9,886 nucleotides of DNA. Origin: Elusimicrobiota bacterium. Lineage in GTDB: Bacteria > CG03 > SLGR01 > PWQF01. The stretch spans positions 1-9,886 of the forward strand of contig PWOI01000039.1 of assembly GCA_003557485.1 (NCBI GenBank), read 5' to 3'. The stretch's first letter is position 1. The number at the start of each line of letters is the position of its first letter. The notes under the pieces are model-generated. The model had not been told where the DNA came from and ran no database searches. It saw only the letters and a program-made list of their open reading frames with translations. Both the position numbers and the translations under genes were made by a program. Below, piece by piece: positions 1-8,089 of the stretch.

Positions 1-20
1 ATATGCGGCCCCTATATTCT

Positions 21-1334
21 TTATTCAGATAAATAGGCATATTCGGAGGAGTTCTTGAATTCTTCTATAGTTCGTATTTGCCCGGCAAAAAAATCGCTTT
101 CAAGGTATAGAAGGTATTCTCGCGAGCGGCTGACATATTCTTCAAAACTTTTCATATTTTCTTCCGATACTGAACTGGCAGGAGGAAACTCAAGAGCCAG
201 AAAATTGACCGGAGTCCCGTTCTGTTCTATCCTGAAACACAGATGAGGGCCCGTAGCTGTGCCGGTCATTCCTACATATCCGATAACCTGGCCCTGGCTT
301 ACATTTGTCCCTACCCTTATGCCTGAAGCATACCTGCTTAAATGGGCATACTGTGTTGTATATACAGAATTATGGCGTACCCTTACGGTCTGGCCCCATC
401 CGCCACGCCATCCTACATAAGTAACTCTTCCAGACCCTATAGATTGTACAGGCGTACCGGTAGGCGCTGCATAATCTATTGAAAGATGGGGACGGACCTG
501 ACGCGTTATGGGATGGCGCCGTGCATAAGAGAAACCGGAACTTATTCTTGTATAATTAAGCGGCGCCCTTAAAAACTGCTTGCGCAGAGAATTACCCGAA
601 GCATCATAATATCCTACACTTTCTCCGTCTTCGAATCTTACACCGGTATAACTTCCTCTCTGCCCCCTGTACCAGGCCGAATGTATTGCGCCATCCTGTA
701 CGGCTGCACCGTTCCGGTAATATCTGTCAAAAACCATCAAAAACCGGTCGCCTGAACGGACTTCGGTAAGAAAATCAACCTGCCACTGGAATATATCGGC
801 AAACCTCATTATCATTGCCGGGGAGAGTCCCGCATCTGCCATACCCTGCCAGAGAGAAGCTGTAACCTCTCCTTTAACAGCAACGGTCTTTATTTCATAT
901 TCCGGAACCCTTTCCGAAGAGGAATACCCGCTACTGGTCCGGTTAACAACATATTTAACCAGTGGCGAAGTCTCAAGAGTAAACTTTAAAACCTCGCCGG
1001 ATGTTGAATGATAAATCCTGTATTGCTGCCCGGGACGGACACGGGAAGGATTGTAGACATCCGAAAGTGCCCGGCTTAAGTTGACAGCCTGAAGAGAGGA
1101 AAAGTCCTCTCTGAGAACATTGTATAGACTCTGTCCAGGTCTAATTTCTCCTTCGATTAGCATTATTACCGGTACATTTTTTTTTGGAAAAACTGTATTT
1201 CCTGCAATATTTCCTATATAAAGAAGCATACCTATTACCGCTGCAAATAATAGAGCCTTCACCGTCTGTCTATATATGAAAAGTTTAAATGTTTTCAAAT
1301 TTCTTTCTTTCAAAAAGTTCCCTTGCTTCTTCAT
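21..1334 (-). CDS. MepM-like M23 family murein endopeptidase, membrane anchored
   Basis: Probable zinc D,D-endopeptidase that cuts peptidoglycan cross-links from the periplasmic side. The 437 residues match the architecture and length of E. coli MepM (about 440). A basic N-terminus is followed by one hydrophobic segment (about 27-45), then a LysM/OapA-like domain (about 62-110), a Csd3-like middle domain (about 155-255) and the M23 domain (about 263-383). Visible catalytic positions are H283 and D287 (HLSID), H331 (YAHLS) and H364 (GPHLCF). The second His of the family HxH motif, a zinc ligand, is Cys366 here. A helical tail (390-437) follows. The ATG start overlaps the upstream gene by 50 nt and has a poor ribosome binding site. 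A TTG at codon 8 (1313) preceded by AAGGGA, or a TTG at codon 13, are realistic alternatives that keep the membrane segment. Last gene of the pilT cluster; stop TAA. Family assignment is firm; substrate specificity is inferred. Confidence 0.9.
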   Translation of the reverse strand: MKKQGNFLKERNLKTFKLFIYRQTVKALLFAAVIGMLLYIGNIAGNTVFPKKNVPVIMLIEGEIRPGQSLYNVLREDFSSLQAVNLSRALSDVYNPSRVRPGQQYRIYHSTSGEVLKFTLETSPLVKYVVNRTSSGYSSSERVPEYEIKTVAVKGEVTASLWQGMADAGLSPAMIMRFADIFQWQVDFLTEVRSGDRFLMVFDRYYRNGAAVQDGAIHSAWYRGQRGSYTGVRFEDGESVGYYDASGNSLRKQFLRAPLNYTRISSGFSYARRHPITRQVRPHLSIDYAAPTGTPVQSIGSGRVTYVGWRGGWGQTVRVRHNSVYTTQYAHLSRYASGIRVGTNVSQGQVIGYVGMTGTATGPHLCFRIEQNGTPVNFLALEFPPASSVSEENMKSFEEYVSRSREYLLYLESDFFAGQIRTIEEFKNSSEYAYLSE

Positions 1335-2163
1335 CGCTTTTTGAATCAGTCTTTACAAGCCCCAGAGCAAGCTGGTTAGCTACGGCCGATGTAATTATCT
1401 CTTCATTACTGCTTAAAGGCGACTCTGTCCCTTTTTTCTCAATAATTATGTAACCCTTTATTTTTTCGTCATCCATTGAAGGAGAGATAAAAACAGAACC
1501 CTCTCCTTTGTAAGTTTTGAAAATTTCCAAAGAACCGGCCTCTTCAATAAGAAACGAAGCCTTTTCCTCATCCAATATTAAATTATTTTCAGAAGCGTGC
1601 AGATCGAATAACCCTGTGTAACGATTATAAATCATAACAATGCCGCCGGTTGAATCTTTTATTTCATCCATAAGCCTGATTAATATCCTCTGAGACATCT
1701 CCTGGGAAGAATAATCAGCGCCGATAATTTTGCCGGTTTCATAAACAGCCACCAGGTAGGATGAAGTCTGTCGGAGTCTCTGTGATATTTCACCTACGGC
1801 ATTAAAGAGGAATTTGCAGCCGGAATCGGGATATTTAAAAAGAAATTTTTCCATATCTTTATTTTTTATTTTTATGAGGCGGCTTCTACCCGCAGAAACA
1901 GCGGAGGCGCTTCTTAGATCATTTCCAAAAAGCCCCATTTCACCGAATATATCTCCCTCTTCAAGCCTGGTGAGAACGCGGCCCTTTTTAGATATTTCTA
2001 CCTGACCGGAAGCTATAAGATACATGCAGTCACCTTCTGTAGCCTCAGCAAATATCTCCTGTCCTCCTTCATAATCTTCTTTTTGAATATGTGACTGAAG
2101 GCCCTGAAGAGCTTCCTCGTCAAAAACGCTGAAAAACCCTGATTTTTTAAGCGTGTCTATCAT
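1285..2163 (-). CDS. Cyclic nucleotide-binding (CRP-type) domain protein with probable GAF domain, no HTH
   Basis: Predicted cytoplasmic signal-sensing protein of 292 residues. Residues about 5-125 form a CRP/FNR-type cNMP-binding beta barrel: GDIFGEMGLFG (70-80) followed by DLRSASAV (82-89) corresponds to the phosphate-binding cassette, with E75 and R84 in the positions that contact the nucleotide in CRP. Residues about 145-272 have alternating strands and helices, including GGIVMIYNRYTGLF and KGYIIIEKKG, and end in a helix typical of a GAF domain; this second assignment is by eye and less certain. No helix-turn-helix DNA-binding region is seen, so it probably acts through protein contact rather than as a classical transcription factor. 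Its ATG lies 1 nt after the pilT stop (TAA-A-ATG), with a weak ribosome binding site, so it is likely translated by coupling to pilT. Regulation of pilus retraction is a reasonable inference, not shown. Stop TAA. Confidence 0.8.
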   Translation of the reverse strand: MIDTLKKSGFFSVFDEEALQGLQSHIQKEDYEGGQEIFAEATEGDCMYLIASGQVEISKKGRVLTRLEEGDIFGEMGLFGNDLRSASAVSAGRSRLIKIKNKDMEKFLFKYPDSGCKFLFNAVGEISQRLRQTSSYLVAVYETGKIIGADYSSQEMSQRILIRLMDEIKDSTGGIVMIYNRYTGLFDLHASENNLILDEEKASFLIEEAGSLEIFKTYKGEGSVFISPSMDDEKIKGYIIIEKKGTESPLSSNEEIITSAVANQLALGLVKTDSKSDEEARELFERKKFENI

Positions 2164-2164
2164 T

Positions 2165-3229
2165 TTATACTGTAGGTATCCCGAGATGGGTTTTTACCTG
2201 CTTAATATTATTTGCCTTTGAAATGGCCGACTGTTTTGTTATCCTGCCGGACCTGGCCAGTTCAACCAGGTTTTTATCCAGGCTTCTCATACCGGCCTTT
2301 CCGCCTACTTCAATAGCATTATAAATCTGATGGGTTTTACCCTCTCTTATGAGATTGCTTATGGCGGGGTTTAATATCATTATTTCCCTTGCCGCTACAC
2401 GGCCCGGGCCGGTAGCAAGAGGCAGAAGCTGCTGACATATAACCGCCTTGAGGACAACCGAAAGCTGAGTTCTGACCTGTTGCTGCTGGTAGGAAGGAAA
2501 CACGTCAATTATACGGTCAACCGACTGTGCCGCATCGGTTGTGTGAAGGGTCCCAAAAACAAGGTGGCCTGTTTCCGCAAGGGTAAGAGCGGAAGAAATT
2601 GTTTCAAGGTCACGCATCTCTCCTACAAGAACTATATCGGGATCCTGTCGCATAGCCCTTCTTAGAGCTTCTTTAAATGATTGGGAATGGCTTCCTATTT
2701 CTCTCTGAGTTATAACGCTCTGGCCTGAAGGATATACATACTCAATTGGGTCTTCTATCGTAAGAATATGAAGGCGCTTGTTCATATTAATTCTGTTTAT
2801 CATAGATGCCAGGGTTGTTGATTTTCCACTGCCTGTAGGACCGGTAACAAGAATCATTCCCCTCGGCACATCGGTAAGATTAACTATGGTTTCTTCCAGC
2901 TCTATCTCGCCCGGATCAGGAATATCAGAAGGAATAACTCTTAAAACAGCCCCGATCCCGTCTTTCTGCTCCAGCACATTTACCCGGAATCTTCCTATTC
3001 CCTCTACGGATAGAGAAGTGTCCAGTTCTCCCTCGTCTTTAAATTTATCGATAAGTTTCTCCGGAAGTATTCCGAAAGTTATACGCTGGGTTTCCTCTGC
3101 TGACAGGGGTTCAACATTGAGGTTTCTCATCTCCCCGTTTATCCTCAGGAAAGGTTTGCGGAGGGGAACGATATGAATATCAGAAGCCTTATGCTTAACT
3201 GCTGCAGCAAGTATTTCTTTAATATCCAT
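2165..3229 (-). CDS. pilT: Type IV pilus retraction ATPase PilT
   Basis: Hexameric cytoplasmic ATPase that powers pilus disassembly and twitching motility. The 354 residues match the usual PilT length. Family motifs appear in order: an N-terminal domain with SDIHI (16-20), Walker A GPTGSGKST (130-138), Asp box TIEDPIEYV (157-165), Walker B DIVLVGEMRD (198-207), His box GHLVFGTLHTTD (221-232), and AISNLIREGKTHQI (289-302). The last corresponds to the AIRNLIRE motif that separates PilT from the extension ATPases PilB and GspE. The start is supported by GGAGG (3237-3241) 7 nt upstream of the ATG. A strong promoter lies about 120 bases upstream. It is the first gene of a packed pilT, cNMP-binding protein, M23 peptidase cluster; no other pilus genes are in the window. 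Stop TAA. Confidence 0.97.
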   Translation of the reverse strand: MDIKEILAAAVKHKASDIHIVPLRKPFLRINGEMRNLNVEPLSAEETQRITFGILPEKLIDKFKDEGELDTSLSVEGIGRFRVNVLEQKDGIGAVLRVIPSDIPDPGEIELEETIVNLTDVPRGMILVTGPTGSGKSTTLASMINRINMNKRLHILTIEDPIEYVYPSGQSVITQREIGSHSQSFKEALRRAMRQDPDIVLVGEMRDLETISSALTLAETGHLVFGTLHTTDAAQSVDRIIDVFPSYQQQQVRTQLSVVLKAVICQQLLPLATGPGRVAAREIMILNPAISNLIREGKTHQIYNAIEVGGKAGMRSLDKNLVELARSGRITKQSAISKANNIKQVKTHLGIPTV

Positions 3230-3236
3230 TTATTTA

Positions 3237-3241
3237 CCTCC
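3237..3241 (-). promoter_or_regulatory. Ribosome binding site of pilT
   Basis: GGAGG on the minus strand, 7 nt before the pilT ATG at 3229. It fixes the pilT start. Confidence 0.8.
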
Positions 3242-3309
3242 GATACGCCTTGCGTTTTTTTGGGTCAGCGCCTGTTTCCAGAACAACACTTTTACGAAAA
3301 AATGCACAT

Positions 3310-3343
3310 ACTATTAACCGATACTATACAGTATTTCAATAGT
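3310..3343 (-). promoter_or_regulatory. Nested inverted repeat in the pilT leader
   Basis: On the minus strand, outer arms ACTATT (3343-3338) and AATAGT (3315-3310) enclose inner arms ATACT (3334-3330) and AGTAT (3325-3321) around a GTAT loop. It sits at the predicted transcription start and in the first part of the leader. It could be a regulator operator or a weak AT-rich RNA hairpin; the symmetry is clear but the role is inferred. Confidence 0.4.
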
Positions 3344-3346
3344 GTT

Positions 3347-3375
3347 AATATAGCACAAAAGCATCTACATGTAAA
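3347..3375 (-). promoter_or_regulatory. Sigma70-type promoter for the pilT cluster
   Basis: The minus strand carries TTTACA (3375-3370, 5 of 6 consensus), a 17-base spacer, and TATATT (3352-3347, 5 of 6) preceded by an extended -10 TG (TGC). The predicted start near 3340 leaves a leader of about 110 nt before pilT. This is one of the best promoter matches in the window. Confidence 0.7.
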
Positions 3376-3388
3376 TACACCTGAACTT

Positions 3389-3401
3389 ATGAATAATTCA
3401 T
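3389..3401. repeat. 13-bp perfect palindrome upstream of the pilT promoter
   Basis: ATGAATAATTCAT has six-base arms around one central base. It lies about 14 bases upstream of the -35 box, a usual place for an activator site. With no known regulator to match, the role is a guess; AT-rich palindromes of this size also arise by chance. Confidence 0.35.
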
Positions 3402-3421
3402 CCTTTAAGGTTTGTTTTTGC

Positions 3422-3454
3422 TACAAGCATCCTGCCGCATATACTGATGCTGTA
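3422..3454. repeat. Inverted repeat between tRNA-Gly and the pilT promoter
   Basis: TACAAGCATC (3422-3431) pairs with GATGCTGTA (3446-3454), giving a nine-base-pair stem with one bulged base and a 14-base loop. It follows the tRNA 3' end in transcription, so it could stop transcript trimming or act as a partial terminator, but no T-tract follows on either strand. The rest of the 255-base spacer (3230-3484) holds only the pilT promoter, leader and operator-like repeats; I see no gene in it. Confidence 0.35.
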
Positions 3455-3484
3455 AGTGCTCAGAGTGGCCATACGGTATGAAAT

Positions 3485-3559
3485 TGGAGCGGGCGATGGG
3501 ATTCGAACCCACGCCCTTCTCGTTGGCAACGAGACGTTCTTCCCCTGAACTACGCCCGC
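3485..3559 (-). tRNA. tRNA-Gly (anticodon GCC), CCA encoded
   Basis: Complete 75-nt cloverleaf including an encoded CCA end (3487-3485). The acceptor stem is GCGGGCG with CGCCCGC, and the discriminator is U. The D stem is GTTC/GAAC with a GG-containing loop. The anticodon stem is TCTCG/CGAGA around TTGCCAA, giving anticodon GCC (3527-3525). The variable loop has 5 nt, and the T arm is GTGGG-TTCGAAT-CCCAT. It reads Gly codons GGC and GGU. Its first ten bases are also the 3' end of pgk, including the pgk TAG stop. No terminator with a T-tract is seen downstream. Confidence 0.97.
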
Positions 3560-4740
3560 TCTTTAAGGGCTTCTATACCCGGAAGCTGTCCCCCTTCAAG
3601 AAACTTAAGGCTGGCACCGCCTCCGGTTGAAACATGTGAAAAATCTTTCTTCCCGAACTTAAATGTATTGACAGCAGAAACAGTATCACCACCGCCAAGT
3701 ATTGTAACAGCTCCTTTTTGCGTTGCTTTGGCTACAGCGCTGAAAACCGTTTTTGATCCTTCGGAAAATTTCTTCTGTTCGAAAACTCCCATAGGGCCGT
3801 TAAGTACAACAGTTTTAGCTCCTAATATCTTATCTTCAAATATTTTCGCAGTTTTTCGGCCTATGTCAACCCCGGCGAGACTCGAAGGTATATTTATATC
3901 CGAAGTTTGTTCTATTTTCTCCGGATTTTCAATTCGATCGGCGACGATATGATCAACCGGGAGAATCAGTTCACAGTTACTTTCCTTTACTTTTTTAAGA
4001 ATATTTTCAGCTGTAGTTTTTTCATTCTCATCATATAGAGAATTTCCTATTTCGGCACCGGTTTCTTTAAGAAGAGTATATGCCATTGCACCACCTATCA
4101 ATATGGAATCGGCGCGGTCAAGCATATTCTCAATCAGTCCCAGTTTAGTCTCTATTTTAGCACCCCCCAGGCATACAACAAGCGGCTTCTGCGGATCCAA
4201 GGCCATTGACAGGTATTTTATTTCTTTTTCAAGAAGCCGCCCGGCTGCCGATTCAAGTAAACCGGGAACACCGGTCATTGAAGCATGCTGGCGGTGAACT
4301 GTGCCGAAAGCATCCTGGACAAAAATATCCGCAAATGATGCAAGAGCCCGGGAAAACTCTTCGTCATTATTTTTCTCTCCCGGGTAAAACCTGAGGTTCT
4401 CAAGAACCAGGACAGACCCGGGCTGAAGCGCGGCCGCCATGCGTTTTGCCATTTCACCGGCAGCCTCACCGCAAAAATCAACTTTCGTATCAAGAACCTG
4501 ACCGAGCCTTTCAGCTACCGGGGCAAGAGAAAACCGGGAATCAACTTCACCTCCAGGCCTTCCCAGATGGCTTATGAGTATGACAGCGGCTTCTTTTGAA
4601 AGCAACTCTCTGATTGTAGGAAGAGCTTCCGTTATTCTCGTATCGTCCGTAATTTTGCCATCCTTGAGAGGCACATTAAAATCGCACCTCACAAGAACTT
4701 TTTTGCCTCTTACATCAATGCTGTCCAGGTTCTTAAGCAT
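3550..4740 (-). CDS. pgk: Phosphoglycerate kinase
   Basis: Glycolytic enzyme that transfers phosphate from 1,3-bisphosphoglycerate to ADP, giving ATP and 3-phosphoglycerate in the cytoplasm. The 396 residues are full length. N-terminal substrate-domain motifs: RCDFNVP (18-24), ISHLGRP (56-62), LENLRFYPGE (113-122) and QDAFGTVHRQHAS (142-154). C-terminal nucleotide-domain motifs: LGGAKIETKL (191-200), GPMGVFE (315-321), GGGDT (349-353) and STGGGASLKFLEG (371-383). The start lies 2 nt after the gap stop with little ribosome binding site of its own, so coupled translation is likely. The C-terminus (LPGIEALKERA) is normal for the family, but its final codons and the TAG stop lie inside the tRNA-Gly gene, overlapping by 10 nt. 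Confidence 0.98.
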   Translation of the reverse strand: MLKNLDSIDVRGKKVLVRCDFNVPLKDGKITDDTRITEALPTIRELLSKEAAVILISHLGRPGGEVDSRFSLAPVAERLGQVLDTKVDFCGEAAGEMAKRMAAALQPGSVLVLENLRFYPGEKNNDEEFSRALASFADIFVQDAFGTVHRQHASMTGVPGLLESAAGRLLEKEIKYLSMALDPQKPLVVCLGGAKIETKLGLIENMLDRADSILIGGAMAYTLLKETGAEIGNSLYDENEKTTAENILKKVKESNCELILPVDHIVADRIENPEKIEQTSDINIPSSLAGVDIGRKTAKIFEDKILGAKTVVLNGPMGVFEQKKFSEGSKTVFSAVAKATQKGAVTILGGGDTVSAVNTFKFGKKDFSHVSTGGGASLKFLEGGQLPGIEALKERA

Positions 4741-4742
4741 TT

Positions 4743-5780
<1,038 letters not shown>

Positions 5781-6533
5781 TTAAAATGAATCCAGCTGCG
5801 TACTGGCTCCAGTACCATATTCTTTTAGTTCAAACACCATCTCTTCACCATCATGCGAAAGAGAGTACTTTACAACGCCGCCCGGAAGATCATCGTTTAT
5901 CCATATATTTAACTCACTCTCATCCGAAGCTTTTAAATGTACCAAAGATGCGGTAAAGCTGCCGGCAGGAACCGTTACGCTTTCCTGTCTGACAACAGCG
6001 TCACTAATATATTCATGACTAAGCTTCCGGGGAACTTCGGGCAGAAAAGATCTATCTGTAACAGGCAAATCCTGTATTTCGCCTCCATCTATTTTTGCGC
6101 GAAGGCGCCTGTAGGTGAAATCACCATGATCAACAAGTGCTTCAAATACAGCGTTCGCTTGCTCTTCTTCTGAGTGATAGATAAGTCTCCACCATTTTCT
6201 GTTCCCGGTAAAGCTTCCCAGATAAGCAAGCTCCGTTTCCATTTCTTTTGAACCTTCACTGTATACATTCCATCTCGTCCACTCTCCGGGTTCAAAATCC
6301 TTTTGCCAAGGCCATAATCCACCGGGTGAAAACTTATAGCTAAAGATAAGCTGGGAAACCTGAAGAGCCATCTGCTGCTGAACTTCAGAACCTGAAGGCC
6401 CGGTTATTTTTGGCCCCAAATCAATTGTAGGACCAAGACTTATTCTCGGTGTACGCGGCGCCCTGGGAACACCCATCGGACATCCGGACAAAAGAACGGA
6501 AACAAAACTAAAAAAAAGCGCTTTTTTAAGCAT
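5781..6533 (-). CDS. Predicted lipoprotein of unknown function
   Basis: 250-residue protein of unrecognised family. A short basic start (MLKK), a hydrophobic stretch and the lipobox LLSGC place the lipidated Cys at residue 18, so it should be anchored to a membrane facing the periplasm. A Pro/Arg-rich linker (about 19-48) is followed by a probably beta-rich domain (about 52-245) with several Trp residues (WPWQ, RKWWRLIYH). The stretch TVPAGSFTASLVHL (about 197-210), followed by INDDLPGGVVKY, resembles outer-membrane or LolA/DUF3108-like folds, but that is only an impression. The start is fixed by AGGAGG 7 nt before ATG, just behind a near-consensus promoter. It is the first gene of the unit leading into gap, pgk and tRNA-Gly, an unexpected position for a lipoprotein. 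Stop TAA. Confidence 0.8.
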   Translation of the reverse strand: MLKKALFFSFVSVLLSGCPMGVPRAPRTPRISLGPTIDLGPKITGPSGSEVQQQMALQVSQLIFSYKFSPGGLWPWQKDFEPGEWTRWNVYSEGSKEMETELAYLGSFTGNRKWWRLIYHSEEEQANAVFEALVDHGDFTYRRLRAKIDGGEIQDLPVTDRSFLPEVPRKLSHEYISDAVVRQESVTVPAGSFTASLVHLKASDESELNIWINDDLPGGVVKYSLSHDGEEMVFELKEYGTGASTQLDSF

Positions 6534-6540
6534 TCGGAAA

Positions 6541-6546
6541 CCTCCT
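6541..6546 (-). promoter_or_regulatory. Ribosome binding site of the lipoprotein gene
   Basis: AGGAGG on the minus strand, 7 nt upstream of the ATG at 6533. It decides the start. Confidence 0.8.
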
Positions 6547-6563
6547 CTTAAAAATCATTTAAC

Positions 6564-6591
6564 ATTTTATGTATTTTTTGCATGGTGTCAA
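6564..6591 (-). promoter_or_regulatory. Sigma70-type promoter for lipoprotein-gap-pgk-tRNA-Gly
   Basis: Perfect -35 TTGACA (6591-6586), 16-base spacer, and -10 TAAAAT (6569-6564, 5 of 6). The predicted start near 6557 gives a leader of about 24 nt containing only the AGGAGG site. It is the best route for expressing the glycolytic genes; no comparable promoter is obvious directly before gap. Confidence 0.7.
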
Positions 6592-6626
6592 ATAAAACTC
6601 CGGTAGGGAGCATAATACCAGCAACG

Positions 6627-7415
6627 CTACTCTGCACCGGGATCGGAAGGAAGAGGTGTTTCAGACGGTAAAAAATCGTGGATTTCTTCGTGCGGATCCG
6701 CATCGGGGGTAACCCCTGCAGGTTCCCTTAAAGGGAAAAATCCATTATCCGGTTCTGCCGCTGGTTCTCCCAATGCACTAAGTCTCAGGGAGGAAATCTC
6801 TCCCCAAAAATAATGTGGGTAATTTAACTGAATATACCTGTAAATATCCGCAGCTCTATATTTATCACCTTTAATCTCGTATACAGCCGCCATTCCCAGC
6901 AGCGCTTCAGGGTACAAGTAATGCTCCTGCTCAACAAGTCCGTATTGCTCAACAGAATCTTCGTAACGCTGAAGATTTTCGTAAACTTTAGCAACGGAAA
7001 TATTAATATGCTCGGATATTGCTGACCTGCTATGGCTTTCAAGCGCAGCTTCAAAGACTTCCGCTGCTCTTTCATCATCGCCCTGCATTGTATACGCAAG
7101 GCCTTTCAAGTAATAAGACATCTTTTCTATTCTTGAACCGGGATATTCCCTCTTTAATGTTTTTAATTTGTCTATCGCTTCTTCATATCTGAAAGACTGA
7201 AAATCAGCCTGGGCGGCAGCAAAAATTCTTCCCGCTTCCCTGTTACTCTGTATTCTCTGCCTTATCATAACCCCAATGAAAAGAGCTATTACAACAAGGG
7301 CAATAACTCCCATTGCAACTTCGTTTTTATTAATTTTTACAAACTCCACTACTCTAAGCACAAATTTTTCCAGCGGATTTTTCTTAAGTTCCTGTTTAAC
7401 CCATTTCCTAGTCAT
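6627..7415 (-). CDS. Membrane-anchored tetratricopeptide repeat protein
   Basis: 262-residue protein with a basic cytoplasmic N-terminus (1-32), one transmembrane helix (about 33-51) and a helical repeat region (about 60-205) with roughly four TPR-like units. The clearest are FRYEEAIDKLKTLKREYPGS (76-95) and GDDERAAEVFEAALE (112-126). The C-terminal 45 residues are rich in Pro, Glu and Asp and probably disordered. The arrangement resembles YfgM/AncA-type proteins, which place TPRs in the periplasm and assist envelope protein folding; this is similarity of layout, not an identification. Its ATG is 1 nt after the PHP gene stop (TAA-A-ATG) with little ribosome binding site, so coupled translation is likely. 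Stop TAG. Confidence 0.82.
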   Translation of the reverse strand: MTRKWVKQELKKNPLEKFVLRVVEFVKINKNEVAMGVIALVVIALFIGVMIRQRIQSNREAGRIFAAAQADFQSFRYEEAIDKLKTLKREYPGSRIEKMSYYLKGLAYTMQGDDERAAEVFEAALESHSRSAISEHINISVAKVYENLQRYEDSVEQYGLVEQEHYLYPEALLGMAAVYEIKGDKYRAADIYRYIQLNYPHYFWGEISSLRLSALGEPAAEPDNGFFPLREPAGVTPDADPHEEIHDFLPSETPLPSDPGAE

Positions 7416-7416
7416 T

Positions 7417-8076
7417 TTATCTACTCTTTATCCTTTCTATAAGAAGCTCTGAATTTTTCAGCATTTTACTGTAATAATCTTTCTCCAGGCCGCACTGATC
7501 CAGCACTGCGCAGACCTTTTGGATATCCAACACATCCTGCGGGCTGTGACTGTCTGTATTAAGTATAAGCCGGCAGTTATTTTTTATTGCCTCGGTTGAA
7601 ACCTGTAAGTTCCCGTCCCTATGTCCCGGCCTGGTGGTCAGCTCGATAAAAACATCTCTTTCTGCGGCCTCCTTCGCATGGAGGGGCTCGAGAAATCCCG
7701 GATGAGCAAGTATGTCGCAGCAAGCTCTTATAGCAGATATATTGGTCCCGGCAGGAACATTTTCAGCAGTAGTTTCGCCGTGTACTATTACTATTTCCGC
7801 GCCAAGTTTTCTTGCCTTCTCCGTCATACGGCCTATATCGGACGGAGGTATATACGTAAGCTCTACTCCGGCAACAACTTCAATATCATATCTCTCAGTC
7901 AATTCACTGCAAGCTTTCAGTGCTCCGTTTATTACCTGTTCAATATTTGAATAATCAACATGGTCAGTTAGAGCAACGGCCTTGAGATCGTTGACTTTGC
8001 ATCTGTACACCAGTTCTGCGGGACTCAATATCCCGTCCGAAAAAAAAGTATGAGTATGTAAATCTATTAATTCCAT
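7417..8076 (-). CDS. PHP-domain metal-dependent phosphoesterase
   Basis: 219-residue single-domain protein of the PHP (polymerase and histidinol phosphatase) superfamily. All the expected metal-binding motifs are visible: DLHTHTFFSDG (H7, H9, D14), TDH (H39), GVE (E72), VHGE (H99), AHPG (H125) and NTDSH (D175, H177). These form a trinuclear metal site that hydrolyses phosphate esters. Relatives are often labelled histidinol-phosphatase-like, but no histidine biosynthesis gene is nearby and the substrate cannot be told from sequence. The start is supported by AGGAG (8088-8084) 7 nt before ATG. It is followed 1 nt later by the TPR protein gene. Stop TAA. Confidence 0.9.
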   Translation of the reverse strand: MELIDLHTHTFFSDGILSPAELVYRCKVNDLKAVALTDHVDYSNIEQVINGALKACSELTERYDIEVVAGVELTYIPPSDIGRMTEKARKLGAEIVIVHGETTAENVPAGTNISAIRACCDILAHPGFLEPLHAKEAAERDVFIELTTRPGHRDGNLQVSTEAIKNNCRLILNTDSHSPQDVLDIQKVCAVLDQCGLEKDYYSKMLKNSELLIERIKSR

Positions 8077-8089
8077 AATTCTTCTCCTG

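Noticed and set aside
2778-3176. Plus-strand open frame of 132 codons opposite pilT
   Set aside because: It is the antisense shadow of the strongly conserved pilT coding sequence, with low-complexity Ser/Pro-rich translation and no family signal.
3173-3481. Plus-strand open frame of 102 codons over the pilT 5' end and leader
   Set aside because: It overlaps the start of pilT on the other strand, has no recognisable domain, and the region is better explained by the minus-strand promoter and leader.
6591-6610. Terminator after the TPR gene (CTCC-CTACC-GGAG then TTTTATTT)
   Set aside because: The stem is only four base pairs and the T-rich run is also the start of the next promoter; too weak to call.
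7621-7954. Plus-strand open frames of 80-109 codons opposite the PHP gene
   Set aside because: They mirror a conserved gene in other frames and show no motif or ribosome binding support.
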